A stretch of DNA of 64,000 nucleotides from Maricaulis maris (GCF_036322705.1 NZ_AP027270.1:1923501-1987500); one strand, 5' to 3'; counted from the stretch's first letter, positions 16,997 through 26,675 are shown. The notes: generated by a model not told the origin, from the letters alone. A program made the numbers and translations.

Positions 16997-18025
16997 ATGT
17001 CAGACCGAAGATCACAGCTGGAATCCCTGAGCATTGATCGCGACGAGGGCGACGCCGCCGGCGGTGTTTCCGTGCTCGTGACGATTGTTATCGCGCTGGT
17101 CTTCGCGGCCCTGTCAGCGGGTGGCACGTGGTATCTGATGCAGTCATCGGCGCCGGCACCGCAGCCCGTCGCCGCGGTCGAGACCCCGGCCTCGGCGACA
17201 CCGTCAGGCAGCGACACAGCCGCGGCCACACCCGCCCCGCAGACACCGCGCACCTCCGGCCTTGTCGCAACCGGCTATGTCGTGGCGCGCCGCCAGGCGA
17301 CCGTGTCGGCGGAGATCACCGGCCGGATTTCCGAGCTGCTGGTCGAGGAAGGCACGCGTGTCGAGGAAGGCCAGGTCCTCGCCCGGCTCGACGACACCCG
17401 TGCCCGGATCCAGCTCGACCTGCTGATCGCCCAGCGAGAAGCCGCCGCGACGCGTCCGCGCGCCCTGCTGGCCCAGCTCAACGAGGCGCAGACCGTGCTG
17501 CAGCGCGCCACAACGCTGGCCGAGCGCGATATCGGCTCGCAGGCCGCCGTCACCGCGGCCCGCGCGCAGGTCGACAGCCTGACCGCCCAGATCAATGCCT
17601 CGCGTGCTGACTACCAGGCTGTGGCCGCCCAGGTGCGCAGCCAGGAAGACCTGATCGACCGCCATATCGTGCGGGCACCCTTTGCCGGCATCGTCATCGC
17701 CAAGAACGCCCAGATCGGCGAAATCCTGTCTCCGGCCTCGGCCGGTGGCGGCTTCACCCGAACCGGTGTCGCCACCCTGGTCGACATGGACTCGCTGGAG
17801 ATCGAGGTCGATGTCAATGAGGGCCAGATCGGCCGGGTAACACCGGGCCAGCGGGTTGAGGCGCGACTTGACGCCTATCCGGACTGGCGCATCCCGGCCC
17901 ATGTCGAGGCGATCATCCCGACCGCCGACCGGGCCCGGGCCACGATCACGGTCCGCGTGGCCTTTGACGAGCGCGACAACCGGATCCTGCCCGACATGGC
18001 CGCCCGCGTTATTTTTATCGAATAG
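16997..18025 (+). CDS. Membrane fusion (periplasmic adaptor) protein of ABC efflux system
   Basis: The 342-residue product is preceded by GAGGGG. It has one membrane anchor (about 25-49), a Pro/Ala/Thr-rich linker (50-85), a biotinyl-lipoyl half-motif (GLVATGYVVARRQATVSAEITGRI), an alpha-helical hairpin (about 135-220) and a second lipoyl/beta-barrel region (HIVRAPFAGIVIAKNAQIGE). This is the HlyD/MacA adaptor fold that bridges an inner-membrane pump to an outer-membrane channel. The following genes encode the ATPase and two permeases. No outer-membrane factor gene is present in the operon, so a shared TolC-like protein would be needed. Confidence 0.92.
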   Translation: MSDRRSQLESLSIDRDEGDAAGGVSVLVTIVIALVFAALSAGGTWYLMQSSAPAPQPVAAVETPASATPSGSDTAAATPAPQTPRTSGLVATGYVVARRQATVSAEITGRISELLVEEGTRVEEGQVLARLDDTRARIQLDLLIAQREAAATRPRALLAQLNEAQTVLQRATTLAERDIGSQAAVTAARAQVDSLTAQINASRADYQAVAAQVRSQEDLIDRHIVRAPFAGIVIAKNAQIGEILSPASAGGGFTRTGVATLVDMDSLEIEVDVNEGQIGRVTPGQRVEARLDAYPDWRIPAHVEAIIPTADRARATITVRVAFDERDNRILPDMAARVIFIE

Positions 18026-18135
18026 AAGTACTTTAATTTACAAAGCGACACCGATGTCGCATGATGACGACCTGCCGACGACCTGCCGCCGACCTGACCG
18101 GGACGCTGCGGCCTGACCTGAACGGGGAAATGCCG

Positions 18136-18831
18136 ATGACATCGCTCTACACCCTCACCGACCTGTCCAAGCGCTACACGCGGGGCAAGGAGTCGATCAC
18201 GATTTTCGAGGATCTGACGATGACCATCCCGGAGGGCGACTTCATCGCCATCATGGGACCGTCCGGCTCGGGCAAGACCACCCTGCTCAACATGCTCGGC
18301 GGGATCGACCGGCCCTCGACCGGTCGGGTGGACTGCCAGGGCGTTCGCGTCGATGCACTGTCCGAGGGCAAGCTGGCCAAGTGGCGCTCGCAGAATGTCG
18401 GCTTCATCTTCCAGTTCTACAATCTCATGCCGACCCTGACAGCGGCCCAGAATGTCGAATTGCCGCTGCTGCTGACCAAGCTGTCCGGCAAGCAGCGCAA
18501 GGACCGCGTCGCCACGGCGCTGGACATTGTCGGCCTCGCCGACCGCAAGGGCCACCGCCCGCGCCAGCTTTCCGGGGGCCAGCAACAACGGGTCGCCATC
18601 GCCCGCGCCATTGTCGCTGACCCGAAAGTCCTGCTGTGTGACGAGCCGACCGGTGACCTCGACCGCAAGTCGGCCGATGAAATCCTCGAGACGCTGCAAC
18701 TGCTCAACAAGGAGCTCGGCAAGACCATCATCATGGTCACGCACGACCCCTCGGCGGCCAAATACGCCCGCCGCGAACTCCATCTCGACAAGGGCCGCTT
18801 CATCGAGCAAGTGCTGGAGCCGGCGCAATGA
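18136..18831 (+). CDS. ABC transporter ATP-binding protein, MacB/LolD type
   Basis: The 231-residue ATPase starts at [12 protein letters not shown], chosen because GGGGA lies 7 nt upstream; earlier ATGs in frame lack a site and the added residues are not conserved. Visible motifs are Walker [11 protein letters not shown]-loop [14 protein letters not shown], signature [14 protein letters not shown], Walker [13 protein letters not shown] and switch His in MVTHD. The [11 protein letters not shown]-loop is typical of the MacB/LolD/FtsE class that works with FtsX-like permeases. The stop overlaps the start of the first permease. Confidence 0.95.
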   Translation: MTSLYTLTDLSKRYTRGKESITIFEDLTMTIPEGDFIAIMGPSGSGKTTLLNMLGGIDRPSTGRVDCQGVRVDALSEGKLAKWRSQNVGFIFQFYNLMPTLTAAQNVELPLLLTKLSGKQRKDRVATALDIVGLADRKGHRPRQLSGGQQQRVAIARAIVADPKVLLCDEPTGDLDRKSADEILETLQLLNKELGKTIIMVTHDPSAAKYARRELHLDKGRFIEQVLEPAQ

Positions 18832-19985
18832 ATGATCTCACGCTGATCCGGAAGAACCTCTTCCGCAAGAAGCTGAGGGCGATCCTGCTGACCCTGTCGA
18901 TCCTGATCGCCTTCCTGATCTTCGGCGTACTCGGTGCCTTCTATTCGGTCTGGACTGCGGGCAGTGCAACGGCGGCGGAAAACCGCCTGATCACGGTCAA
19001 CCGGATCAACTTCACCGTCTCCATGCCCTTCGCCTACTGGAACCGGGTGGCGAGCGTCGAAGGCGTGACCAATGTCAGCCATGCGAGCTGGTTTGGCGGC
19101 TATTACCAGGACCCGACCCAGTTCGTTCAGACCTTTGTCGTGGATGCCGAGAGCTACCTGGCGGCCTATCCTGAACTGACCATGCCCGCCGAGCAGCGCG
19201 CAGCCTTTCTCAACACCCGCGACTGCCTGCTGGTGGGGACGGACCTGGCCGGCCAGTATGGCTGGTCGGTCGGCGACACCATCCCGCTGCTCTCAAACAT
19301 CTGGCAAAAGACGGATGGCACGTCGAGCTGGGAATTCGACATCTGCGCGATCTTCGACGCCGAGGAAGACACCATTCCGGCCAATTACGCGATGTTCCAC
19401 TACGACTATTACAACGAGGCGCTGGCCTTCAATCGCGACCAGGTCGGATGGTTGATCGTCAACACCGCCGACGCCTCGCTCAATGACAGCGTGGCGCGCT
19501 CGATCGACACCATGTTTGCCAACTCCCCGGCCGAAACCGAAACGACGACGGAAGCCGCCTTCAACGAGGCGTTCGCAAACCAGTTCGGCAATATCGCCCT
19601 GATCCTGATTTTCGTGGTCGGATCCTCCTTCACGACCATCCTGATCATTGTCGGCTTCACCATGGTGACGGCGATCAATGAGCGCACCGGCGAGATCGCG
19701 GTGATGAAGACCCTCGGCTTCCCGGCTCCGCGCATCTTCCGAATGGTGCTGGCGGAATCGGTGATGTTGAGCCTGGTCGGCGGCCTGCTCGGCCTTGGAC
19801 TGGCAACGCTCATGATCAGCGGCGTCGCCGCGGCCGCAGCGGCTTTCCTTCCCGGACTAGCGATGACCGCCACCGTCTTCTGGAGCGGTATCGGACTGGC
19901 CGTCCTGCTGGGGCTGCTGACCGGTATCGTTCCTGCCCTCAATGCCCAGCGCGTGAAGATCGTCATCGCGCTCGGCAAGCAATAG
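18828..19985 (+). CDS. ABC transporter permease, MacB/FtsX-like
   Basis: The 385-residue protein overlaps the ATPase gene by 4 nt. It has an N-terminal membrane segment (about 18-40), a large periplasmic MacB-like domain (about 45-250) and three C-terminal membrane segments (about 262-285, 305-335, 350-375). [24 protein letters not shown] is the conserved cytoplasmic coupling region. It probably pairs with the second permease as a heterodimer. Substrates of such pumps include lipoproteins, peptides and antibiotics; none can be assigned here. Confidence 0.92.
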   Translation: MNDLTLIRKNLFRKKLRAILLTLSILIAFLIFGVLGAFYSVWTAGSATAAENRLITVNRINFTVSMPFAYWNRVASVEGVTNVSHASWFGGYYQDPTQFVQTFVVDAESYLAAYPELTMPAEQRAAFLNTRDCLLVGTDLAGQYGWSVGDTIPLLSNIWQKTDGTSSWEFDICAIFDAEEDTIPANYAMFHYDYYNEALAFNRDQVGWLIVNTADASLNDSVARSIDTMFANSPAETETTTEAAFNEAFANQFGNIALILIFVVGSSFTTILIIVGFTMVTAINERTGEIAVMKTLGFPAPRIFRMVLAESVMLSLVGGLLGLGLATLMISGVAAAAAAFLPGLAMTATVFWSGIGLAVLLGLLTGIVPALNAQRVKIVIALGKQ

Positions 19986-19995
19986 GAGGCGCGTC

Positions 19996-21177
19996 ATGTT
20001 CAACCAGATCGGCGCTGTCACGATGATGAATTTGCGCTCCATTCCGCAGCGCGCCGGCCTCTCCCTGGCCACCGTCATCTCGATCGCCCTCGTCACCGGC
20101 GTATTGCTCGGCTTCCTGGCCATGTCGAACGGTTTCCGGGCCACCCTGCAGGGAACCGGGTCAGAGAATGTGGCTGTCATGCTTCGGGCCGGCTCCTCGG
20201 CCGAGCTCAATTCCGGCCTCTCCAGCGACCAGGTCCGCCTGATCGAGGAAGCGCCCGGCATTGCCCGAGATGCCGACGGCACGCCGCTCGTCTCCGGCGA
20301 GCTCTTCGTCATTGTCGATGGCGTGAAGCGCTCCTCGCAGACCAATGCCAACCTGCCCCTGCGCGGTGTCGGCACCGAGGCCCTGCGCCTGCGCGAAGGC
20401 TTCGAGATGGTCGAGGGCCGGATGTATGAGCCGGGCACAAACGAGCTGGTCGTCGGCGCTGGCGTGATCCGCGAGTTCTCCAATTTCGACCTCGGCACCA
20501 CGGTCCGCCTCGGCCCCAATGAATGGGTCGTGGTCGGCGTCTTCTCAACCGGCGGCTCGGTGTTCGACAGCGAGGTCTGGGCCGACATCGCGGTGATCCA
20601 GAACCTCTATAATCGCGGCACCGGAGTACAATCTATCCGCGCCCGCCTGACCTCGCCGGAGGCCATCGAGGAGCTGCGCGCCTATGAGGAAAACGAGCCG
20701 CGGCTCAATCTCGACATTGTCAGCGAGACCGATTTCTTTGCCGGACAAGCCGGTGGCACCGCGGTCTTGATCGAGGCCATCGGCCTGCCGCTCTCGATCA
20801 TCATGGCGATTGGCGCCCTCGCCGGGGCCTGGAACACGATGTACTCCTCGGTCGATACCCGCATGCGCGAGATTGCGACCCTGCGGGCAATCGGCTTCTC
20901 CGGCTTCGCCGCGGCGGTCGGGACCATGGCCGAGTCGATCGTGCTGGCGGCTGTCGGCGGCCTGCTTGGCGCCCTCGCCGTCTACCTGCTCTTCAACGGC
21001 ATCTCGGCCTCAACGCTCGGAGGTGGCTTCACCCAGGTCGTCTTCTCCTTCGCGGTGACCGGCGGCTCGGTCCTTGCGGGCATGGTGATGGCCGTCATCA
21101 TCGGCTTCCTCGGCGGCCTCGTCCCGGCCATCCGCTCGGCCTATGTGCCGCTGCTGACGGTGCACCGGAGCGACTAG
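19996..21177 (+). CDS. ABC transporter permease, MacB/FtsX-like (second)
   Basis: The 393-residue protein begins 10 nt after the first permease, with GGAGG upstream of the start. The architecture is the same: one N-terminal membrane segment (about 22-45), a periplasmic domain with TNELVVGAGVIREF, and three C-terminal membrane segments around the coupling motif DTRMREIATLRAIGFSG. It differs enough from the first permease to suggest an old duplication and a heterodimeric transporter. The operon ends at the strong terminator at 21203-21237. Confidence 0.92.
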   Translation: MFNQIGAVTMMNLRSIPQRAGLSLATVISIALVTGVLLGFLAMSNGFRATLQGTGSENVAVMLRAGSSAELNSGLSSDQVRLIEEAPGIARDADGTPLVSGELFVIVDGVKRSSQTNANLPLRGVGTEALRLREGFEMVEGRMYEPGTNELVVGAGVIREFSNFDLGTTVRLGPNEWVVVGVFSTGGSVFDSEVWADIAVIQNLYNRGTGVQSIRARLTSPEAIEELRAYEENEPRLNLDIVSETDFFAGQAGGTAVLIEAIGLPLSIIMAIGALAGAWNTMYSSVDTRMREIATLRAIGFSGFAAAVGTMAESIVLAAVGGLLGALAVYLLFNGISASTLGGGFTQVVFSFAVTGGSVLAGMVMAVIIGFLGGLVPAIRSAYVPLLTVHRSD

Positions 21178-21202
21178 TCCCGGGCCCGCCATTGCGGACA
21201 CG

Positions 21203-21237
21203 AAAAAGCCCTCCGGCGACCCGGAGGGCTTTTTTTT
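21203..21237. terminator. Strong bidirectional terminator after the ABC operon
   Basis: A 14-bp perfect stem (AAAAAGCCCTCCGG with its complement) with a 4-nt loop is followed by a run of eight T on the plus strand. On the minus strand it ends in TTTTTCG, so it can also end the converging HAD-like gene. Confidence 0.9.
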
Positions 21238-21264
21238 GATGTGTGACCGCAGGAGTGCCGGGCC

Positions 21265-22026
21265 TCACCCGTACCAGTCGTCCTCGGCCGCGCGGAGCTT
21301 TTCCTCGTCCTTGTGCGGCGGCAGGATTTCCATCTTCACGTGGCGACGGCGATTGGTGGAGATGACGAAGAAGCGCTTGTCGGGATAATCCAGCTTGCAC
21401 TCGAGCATGGCCGAGGTGATCAGGTCGACATTCTTGAGGTCATCATCCGACATCCCAAACGAGTGCGGCAGGTCGCGGCCATATTCGTCCAGCCCCTTCT
21501 CGACGCACTGGCGGATGGCGCGGCGCTTGAGACCTGCGGTCGTCAGGTGCGGCCCCAGCTCGTCGCGGATTTCCGGGTTCGAGCACGGGTAGACGGCCAG
21601 ATAGTTCGGCTCTTCCGGCAGGTGACCGGCATCGACGATCAGCTTGAGCGCCGCCTTGATGGTCTCGCGCGAATGCTGGCGCGCGGTGACGATGGCGACC
21701 GGCCGACGCTTGAGCACGGCGTATTTGAAGATCTCCCAGGACGGGCCGCGCCAGTTGGCACTGTCCATGGCGCGCTTGACGTCGCGCAGCAGGTATTCCT
21801 CGCCATTGCGATCCTGGCCGTCGGCAAATTCGCGATAGGCCCGCGCCGGCGGATCGGCCCAGTCCTCCCACAGGCCGGGCACGCCGAGATAGGCCTTGAT
21901 ATCCTCATACTCGTGCTGGCGCATGGCCCGCTCCTCACCGGTCATGGTGTTGAGCAGGTGAATGCGGGTCGGCAGGTGGAGAATGTTTTCGTCGATGTCG
22001 AAAAAGTAGAAGCTCTGGCGGTCCAC
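21265..22026 (-). CDS. HAD-superfamily-like protein of unknown function
   Basis: The 253-residue product has FFDIDENI at residues 8-15, matching HAD motif I with nucleophile Asp10 and Asp12; VTARQHS near 115 fits motif II; and SFGMSDDDLKNVD near 195 fits the acidic motif IV. It could therefore be a phosphatase. I do not recognise a named family. It is followed upstream, in the same direction, by a DUF6165 gene 83 nt away, and sugar-related genes lie further up, so a role in surface polysaccharide or nucleotide-sugar metabolism is possible but is only inference. Confidence 0.7.
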   Translation of the reverse strand: MDRQSFYFFDIDENILHLPTRIHLLNTMTGEERAMRQHEYEDIKAYLGVPGLWEDWADPPARAYREFADGQDRNGEEYLLRDVKRAMDSANWRGPSWEIFKYAVLKRRPVAIVTARQHSRETIKAALKLIVDAGHLPEEPNYLAVYPCSNPEIRDELGPHLTTAGLKRRAIRQCVEKGLDEYGRDLPHSFGMSDDDLKNVDLITSAMLECKLDYPDKRFFVISTNRRRHVKMEILPPHKDEEKLRAAEDDWYG

Positions 22027-22109
22027 GCGACAATCCTCGCTGGTTTCGGGTCGCCCGGGTCAGGAGCCCGGACGGGTATCGGCCCGGTTACAGAGCCTGG
22101 CGCACCAAC

Positions 22110-22502
22110 TCAATAGGCGGCGTAGGATTTCTCTTCGACGAGGGTCGAGCCAAGCAGGAGATTGATCTCCTTTTTCAGCGCCGCACGCTTGTCATTGGTG
22201 ACATAGACGGCACGGGCGAGACGGATGAATTCGTCACCGAAATCACCGGCCCGCTCGCAATCGCGGATATCATCCTCGATCACCCAGAGCTCCTCATTGA
22301 CCGCCTGCAGCGCCGCGTCGAGACGGCTCAGCTCGTCACTGGCCGGCACGTCCTTTTCCAGCGTCTCGTTGAGAACCGCCAGCTCGGTGCGGACATTCTT
22401 GAGCTTCGCTTCATCGGCGATGCGTTCGGATTTGATACGCAGGATGGTGATCTTGTCGATCAGTTCGCCCGGAGCGATGGCGGTCAGGATGGTCGTGGTC
22501 AT
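22110..22502 (-). CDS. DUF6165-family protein
   Basis: The 130-residue product begins with IAPGELIDKITILRIKSERI and continues KLKNVRTELAVL, the hallmark of the DUF6165 family. It is almost wholly helical and charged, with likely coiled-coil stretches (residues about 20-90), and it has no signal peptide or membrane segment. In other genomes relatives occur in polysaccharide or glycosyltransferase loci; here a GT9 gene lies about 1.4 kb upstream. The biochemical function is not known. It is transcribed toward the HAD-like gene. Confidence 0.8.
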   Translation of the reverse strand: MTTTILTAIAPGELIDKITILRIKSERIADEAKLKNVRTELAVLNETLEKDVPASDELSRLDAALQAVNEELWVIEDDIRDCERAGDFGDEFIRLARAVYVTNDKRAALKKEINLLLGSTLVEEKSYAAY

Positions 22503-22620
22503 GGCAAGGGCCCTTCTGGCGGTCGGTCATGCGCCCGGGATGTGAGCGTGATGTGAGTGCGATTGTCGTGATTTGCGGGACAAGAATCCAGTGCTTCATC
22601 AGCAAGTCCCGTGCCTTGGC

Positions 22621-23886
22621 TCAGCGCTCCGGCGGTGTCCAGTCACTGGGCGGCGCCTTGCGTTGCGACAGCCGCAGCGCCAGCCCCACCGCGACACCGA
22701 CGCCAATCGCCACCGTGAGATCGACGAAGACCGTCAGGACCAGGGTCAGAACCAGCAGGACACGGTCGCCGACCGGCCCGCGCAGATAGCTCGGCCAGCG
22801 CTGCGGCTCGCTCATGTTCCAGGCCGTGACCATCAGCAGGGCGGCCAGCACCGGCATGGCGAGATGGCCGGCGAGCGGGGCGGCGAAGAGCAGGATGAGC
22901 AGCAGGACCAGCGCATGGACCAGTCCGGCCACCGGCGTCTTGCCGCCGGCCCGGATATTGGTCGCGGTGCGGGCAATGGCGCCGGTTGCCGGCAGGCCGC
23001 CAAACAGGGCCGAGCCGATATTGGCCACGCCCTGAGCGGTCAGCTCGGCATTGGGACGATGATGACCGTCAATCATCCGGTCAGCGACCATCGCCGACAA
23101 TAGCGATTCCACACCGGCCAGGAAGGCAATCACGATGGCCGAGGGCACAAGCTCGACAATCCGCGCCGGCGAGACCTCCGGCAGGGCCGGCATCGGCAGG
23201 CTGGCCGACAGGGCACCGAAGCGGGACTGGATGGTGTCGACCGGCAGGTTCATCACCACCACGACGAGCGAGGCGACCGAGAGGCCGACGATCAGCCCGG
23301 GGAAACGCGGTGCCAGGCGGCGCAGACCGATAATCAGCACCAGCGCCAGCACCGCAATGCCGAGCGCAGCCGGGTTGAGGCTGTCACCGGACTGGACCAG
23401 CATCGGCACGGTCTCGAGGATATCGGCCGGGACATGGTCAAAGTGCAGGCCGAGAAGGTCCTTGACCTGGCTGGTCGCGATGATGATCGCAATGCCGATC
23501 GTGAACCCGTTCACCACCGCCTCGGGAATGAAGGCGATCAGGCGGCCGGCGCGCAGATAGCCCGCCACCAGCAGGATCAGGCCGGCCATCAGCGTGGCCA
23601 GAACCAGCCCGTCATAGCCATGCTCGGCGATGACGCTGAACACGACGACGATGAAGGCGCCGGTCGGGCCACCGATCTGCACCCGGCTGCCGCCCAGGGC
23701 GGAGATCAGGAAGCCGCCAATGATCGCCGTGACCAGCCCCTTGGCGGGATCGGCGCCGGAGGCGATCGCAATGGCCAGGCTGAGCGGCAGGGCCACCATG
23801 GCCACGGTCAGGCCGGCCAGGACATCGGCCAGAAACTGGTTGAGGTCGTAGCTGCGCAGGGTCGTCAGTATCTTGGGCAATCGCAT
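22621..23886 (-). CDS. SulP-family inorganic anion transporter lacking a STAS domain
   Basis: The 421-residue protein has about ten to twelve membrane segments and SulP signatures (DVLAGLTVAMVALPLSLAIA, GGPTGAFIVVV, ESLLSAMVADRMIDGHH). Relatives transport sulfate, bicarbonate or dicarboxylates with protons or sodium. Most SulP proteins carry a cytoplasmic C-terminal STAS domain of about 100-130 residues; here the protein stops about 20 residues after the last membrane segment, at WTPPER. The downstream sequence shows no STAS remnant, so the short form seems genuine. The substrate is not predictable. Confidence 0.9.
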   Translation of the reverse strand: MRLPKILTTLRSYDLNQFLADVLAGLTVAMVALPLSLAIAIASGADPAKGLVTAIIGGFLISALGGSRVQIGGPTGAFIVVVFSVIAEHGYDGLVLATLMAGLILLVAGYLRAGRLIAFIPEAVVNGFTIGIAIIIATSQVKDLLGLHFDHVPADILETVPMLVQSGDSLNPAALGIAVLALVLIIGLRRLAPRFPGLIVGLSVASLVVVVMNLPVDTIQSRFGALSASLPMPALPEVSPARIVELVPSAIVIAFLAGVESLLSAMVADRMIDGHHRPNAELTAQGVANIGSALFGGLPATGAIARTATNIRAGGKTPVAGLVHALVLLLILLFAAPLAGHLAMPVLAALLMVTAWNMSEPQRWPSYLRGPVGDRVLLVLTLVLTVFVDLTVAIGVGVAVGLALRLSQRKAPPSDWTPPER

Positions 23887-23918
23887 GCTGGCCTACCCCT
23901 CAACCCGGCTGGACCCGA

Positions 23919-24869
23919 TCAGGCTGTCCGGTCGTACAGCGCCTTGGCGGCATCATACACGGTGTCGACCGCGAGGTCCGCCAGAAGGCTTTCCGGGTGT
24001 TTGCGGCGATCATCATGGGCGCTGTCGATTTCCTCGAAGCTCGCCGGTCCGCGCACCGCATCGGTATGCGTGCCCCACGGGGCATAGCAGCGGTCATCGG
24101 AGGGGCCGAACAGCCCCAGCGTCGGGGTCCCGACCGCCGCTGCCATGTGCATCAGCCCGCTATCATTGCCGACATAGAGGCGGCAGCGCTCGATACAGGC
24201 TGCGGTTTCCGGCAGGCCGAGGCCGAGCAGGTCGACAAACTCGATCTCCGGCAGCGCGTCATAGATCGGCTGGGCATAGAGCTCATCACCCGGACCGCCC
24301 AGCATGACCACATGGGCGCCCGGCATCTCGCCATCCGGCGCGGTGAATTTGAGAATGAATTCGGCAAACTTCTCGGCCGGCCAGACCTTGAAGATCCACG
24401 AGGCCGACGGGCAGATCGCCAGATAGGGGCCTGTGCCCGGCAAGCGCTCGGCCGCCTCGGCACGGACGGCATCGGAGATATGGAGCTTGGGATCCGGTGC
24501 CGGGGAGAGTGCCAGCACGCTGGCCGCCTCCTCGACCTTGGGGATGGCCACCGGGCTCTGCTTGAGGATGCGGCGCTCCTTGGCCCGCAGGAACCAGGCG
24601 GTCGCCGAGCAGCGCAGATCGACGACCAGGTCCCACTGCGTATCCGCCGTCTCGCGCCACAAATTCCACCAATGCATCCCGGCCTTCTTCTTGCGCATGA
24701 TGATGATGCGCTCGAGGCGGGGCGTTTCGGTGAACAGCGAGGCCGCCAGCGGACCACAGGCAATCGTGAAGCGCGCCTCGGGGCGTGTCCGCACGAGATG
24801 GTCCAGGACACCGGAATTGATGATGGCGTCACCGATCCGGGTCGATGTGATGAAGAGGACGCGTTGCAT
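23919..24869 (-). CDS. Glycosyltransferase family 9 (heptosyltransferase-like)
   Basis: The 316-residue product starts MQRVLFITSTRIGDAIINSG, the classic N-terminus of GT9 ADP-heptose:LPS heptosyltransferases. Other matches are ICPSASWIFKVWPAEKFAE, VMLGGPGDE, FVDLLGLGLPETAACIERC, LYVGNDSGLMHMAAAVGTPTLGLFGPS (donor-binding domain). It is cytoplasmic and would add a sugar to lipopolysaccharide core or a similar glycan. The open frame continues far upstream of this start, but that part is the shadow of the divergent ygfZ gene, whose start is 49 nt away. Confidence 0.93.
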   Translation of the reverse strand: MQRVLFITSTRIGDAIINSGVLDHLVRTRPEARFTIACGPLAASLFTETPRLERIIIMRKKKAGMHWWNLWRETADTQWDLVVDLRCSATAWFLRAKERRILKQSPVAIPKVEEAASVLALSPAPDPKLHISDAVRAEAAERLPGTGPYLAICPSASWIFKVWPAEKFAEFILKFTAPDGEMPGAHVVMLGGPGDELYAQPIYDALPEIEFVDLLGLGLPETAACIERCRLYVGNDSGLMHMAAAVGTPTLGLFGPSDDRCYAPWGTHTDAVRGPASFEEIDSAHDDRRKHPESLLADLAVDTVYDAAKALYDRTA

Positions 24870-24918
24870 GGTCACCGCAGATAGCGCGACGCGAAGGGCT
24901 TGGCCAGAGACGGGCGCA

Positions 24919-25755
24919 ATGCCATATGCGGTGCATGAACCAGCCCGCCCCCTGCCCTTCATCCTGCCCGGCCGCCAGATCGTCTCGGTCGCCGGTCCGG
25001 ACGCCCGCGACCTCCTGCAGCGCCTGGTCACGGTCGACCTTGTCGGCCTTGAGCCCGGCAACTGCCGCCCCGGTGCCCTGCTCACGCCGCAAGGCAAGAT
25101 CCTGGTCGACTTCCTCGTCCTGGCCGATGGCGACACCGTCTGGCTCGACGTCCCGGCCAGCGCTGCCGAGGGCCTGCTCAAGCGGCTGACACTGTTCAAG
25201 CTGCGGGCCAGGGCCGAGATCGTGCTCAATACCGACCTCCTCGCCCTGTGGTCGACCACGCCCTTCCCCGGCGCGGCCCAGGACCCGCGCCTGCCCGGCC
25301 GAATCTGGCGCGGCATCGGCGAGGCCGGAAGCGAGCCGCGCGCGCTCGACCGCTTCGAGATCGAAGCGGGCATCCCCGCCTTTGGCCGTGACTATGGCGA
25401 GGCCGAGGTCTTCCCGACCGACGTCAATCTGGACGCCTTTGGCGGCGTTGGCTGGAAGAAGGGCTGCTTCATCGGCCAGGAAGTCGTTTCGCGCATGAAG
25501 CGCCGCGGCACCATCCGCAAGCGCTCCCTGCCCGCCGTTTTCGCCGCGGAAGCCCCGCCGCCGGGCACTGCCGTCATGGCCGGAACCGTCACCGTCGGCG
25601 CGATCAGTTCCAGCCTCGGCCACCACACCGTCATCCTCGCCCGCCTCGACCGCCTCAAGGCCGCCGAACACTATTGCGAGGCCGACGGCCAGGAAGCCAA
25701 TATCGTGGTTCCAGACGAGTTCTGGGCCGACCTGGAAGCCGCACCGAAGGTTTAG
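24919..25755 (+). CDS. ygfZ: Folate-binding YgfZ/GcvT-like Fe-S assembly protein
   Basis: The 278-residue product carries the YgfZ signature KKGCFIGQEVVSRMKRRG with its conserved cysteine (KGCxxGQE), and the GcvT-like folate-binding fold (SVAGPDARDLLQRLVTVDL). YgfZ/IBA57 proteins help build or repair Fe-S clusters in enzymes such as MiaB, using tetrahydrofolate. The start at 24919 gives the usual length; it lies 49 nt from the divergent GT9 gene. Confidence 0.93.
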   Translation: MPYAVHEPARPLPFILPGRQIVSVAGPDARDLLQRLVTVDLVGLEPGNCRPGALLTPQGKILVDFLVLADGDTVWLDVPASAAEGLLKRLTLFKLRARAEIVLNTDLLALWSTTPFPGAAQDPRLPGRIWRGIGEAGSEPRALDRFEIEAGIPAFGRDYGEAEVFPTDVNLDAFGGVGWKKGCFIGQEVVSRMKRRGTIRKRSLPAVFAAEAPPPGTAVMAGTVTVGAISSSLGHHTVILARLDRLKAAEHYCEADGQEANIVVPDEFWADLEAAPKV

Positions 25756-25853
25756 CACTCTGTTGCCACGACGCTGTCAGCAGGGCGTGGCAAAACGGCT
25801 TGGCAGGGTCGGCGGAACAGGCTGCACTGTCCTCATCAAGCAAGGACCACCCC

Positions 25854-26432
25854 ATGAATCAGCGCTGCGCCTGGGTGAATACGCCCGATCCGATTTATGC
25901 CGCCTATCACGACACCGAATGGGGCGTGCCGGAATATGATGCCCGCGCCCTGTGGGAAAAGCTTATGCTGGACGGCTTCCAGGCCGGCCTCGCCTGGATC
26001 ACCATCCTGCGCAAGCGCGAAACCATGCGCGCCGCCTTCCACGGCTTCGACCCGGACCGGATTGCCGCCTATGACGACACCGATCGCGAGCGCCTGCTGG
26101 CCGATCCGGGCATCATCCGCTCGAAATCCAAGATCGAGGCTGCCATCGGCAATGCCCGCGCCTATATCGACATGCGCGAGAACGGCGAGGACTTCGCCGA
26201 CTATCTCTGGGGTTTCGTCGACGGCCAGCCGATCCAGAACCGGTATGCCACGCTGAAGGATGTCCCCACCAAGACGGCATTGTCGGAGACCATATCCAAG
26301 GACCTCAAGAAGCGCGGCTTCAAGTTTGTCGGACCGACGATTGTCTATGCCTTCATGGAGGCGGTCGGAATGGTCAATGACCACGAGGTGACCTGCCCGC
26401 GGCATGAAGCGGTGAAGGATTTGGTGCGGTAG
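25854..26432 (+). CDS. tag: DNA-3-methyladenine glycosylase I
   Basis: The 192-residue enzyme begins NQRCAWVNTPDPIYAAYHD and matches Tag throughout (EWGVPEYDARALWEKLMLDGFQAGLAW split over residues 21-48). Zinc ligands are visible as Cys5, His19 and the C-terminal His and Cys in NDHEVTC. Tag removes 3-methyladenine from alkylated DNA in base-excision repair. It has AAGGACC upstream of the start. It is alone, with about 250 bp to the next gene, filled with repeat remnants. Confidence 0.96.
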   Translation: MNQRCAWVNTPDPIYAAYHDTEWGVPEYDARALWEKLMLDGFQAGLAWITILRKRETMRAAFHGFDPDRIAAYDDTDRERLLADPGIIRSKSKIEAAIGNARAYIDMRENGEDFADYLWGFVDGQPIQNRYATLKDVPTKTALSETISKDLKKRGFKFVGPTIVYAFMEAVGMVNDHEVTCPRHEAVKDLVR

Positions 26433-26675
26433 AGGTCGGTCCGGATCAGCAGCGCTTGCCCCCTCCCATCCAACCGTCATCCCACGCGGTCGATATCATT
26501 GCCGAGGCGCCCGGGGCGAAGCCTCGGGACCAACGCGTGTTTCCAGGAAACTCATCGCCGAACGTCGGTCCCGGATCGCGCAGGCGCGTCCGGGAAAAAT
26601 GGTGCGTGCCTAATTGTCACGAATTATCATACCGCAGCCTAACGCTGGCCAATCCCTTCAATGTTCGAAGCGCAC
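26433..26675. other. Intergenic repeat remnants
   Basis: Downstream of tag lies a sequence starting GTCATCCCACGCGG and containing GGGGCGAAGCCTCGGGACC and GGTCCCGGATC blocks, typical of degenerate dispersed intergenic repeats. From about 26600 the base composition becomes clearly AT-richer. No gene is visible. Confidence 0.5.

Noticed and set aside
18026-18135. GCGACA/TGTCGC hairpin between adaptor and ATPase genes as a terminator
   Set aside because: The stem has only six pairs and no T-run, and the genes clearly form one operon.
24870-25373. N-terminal extension of the GT9 reading frame
   Set aside because: The added sequence is antisense to ygfZ, and the GT9 family begins at MQRVLFITSTRIGD.
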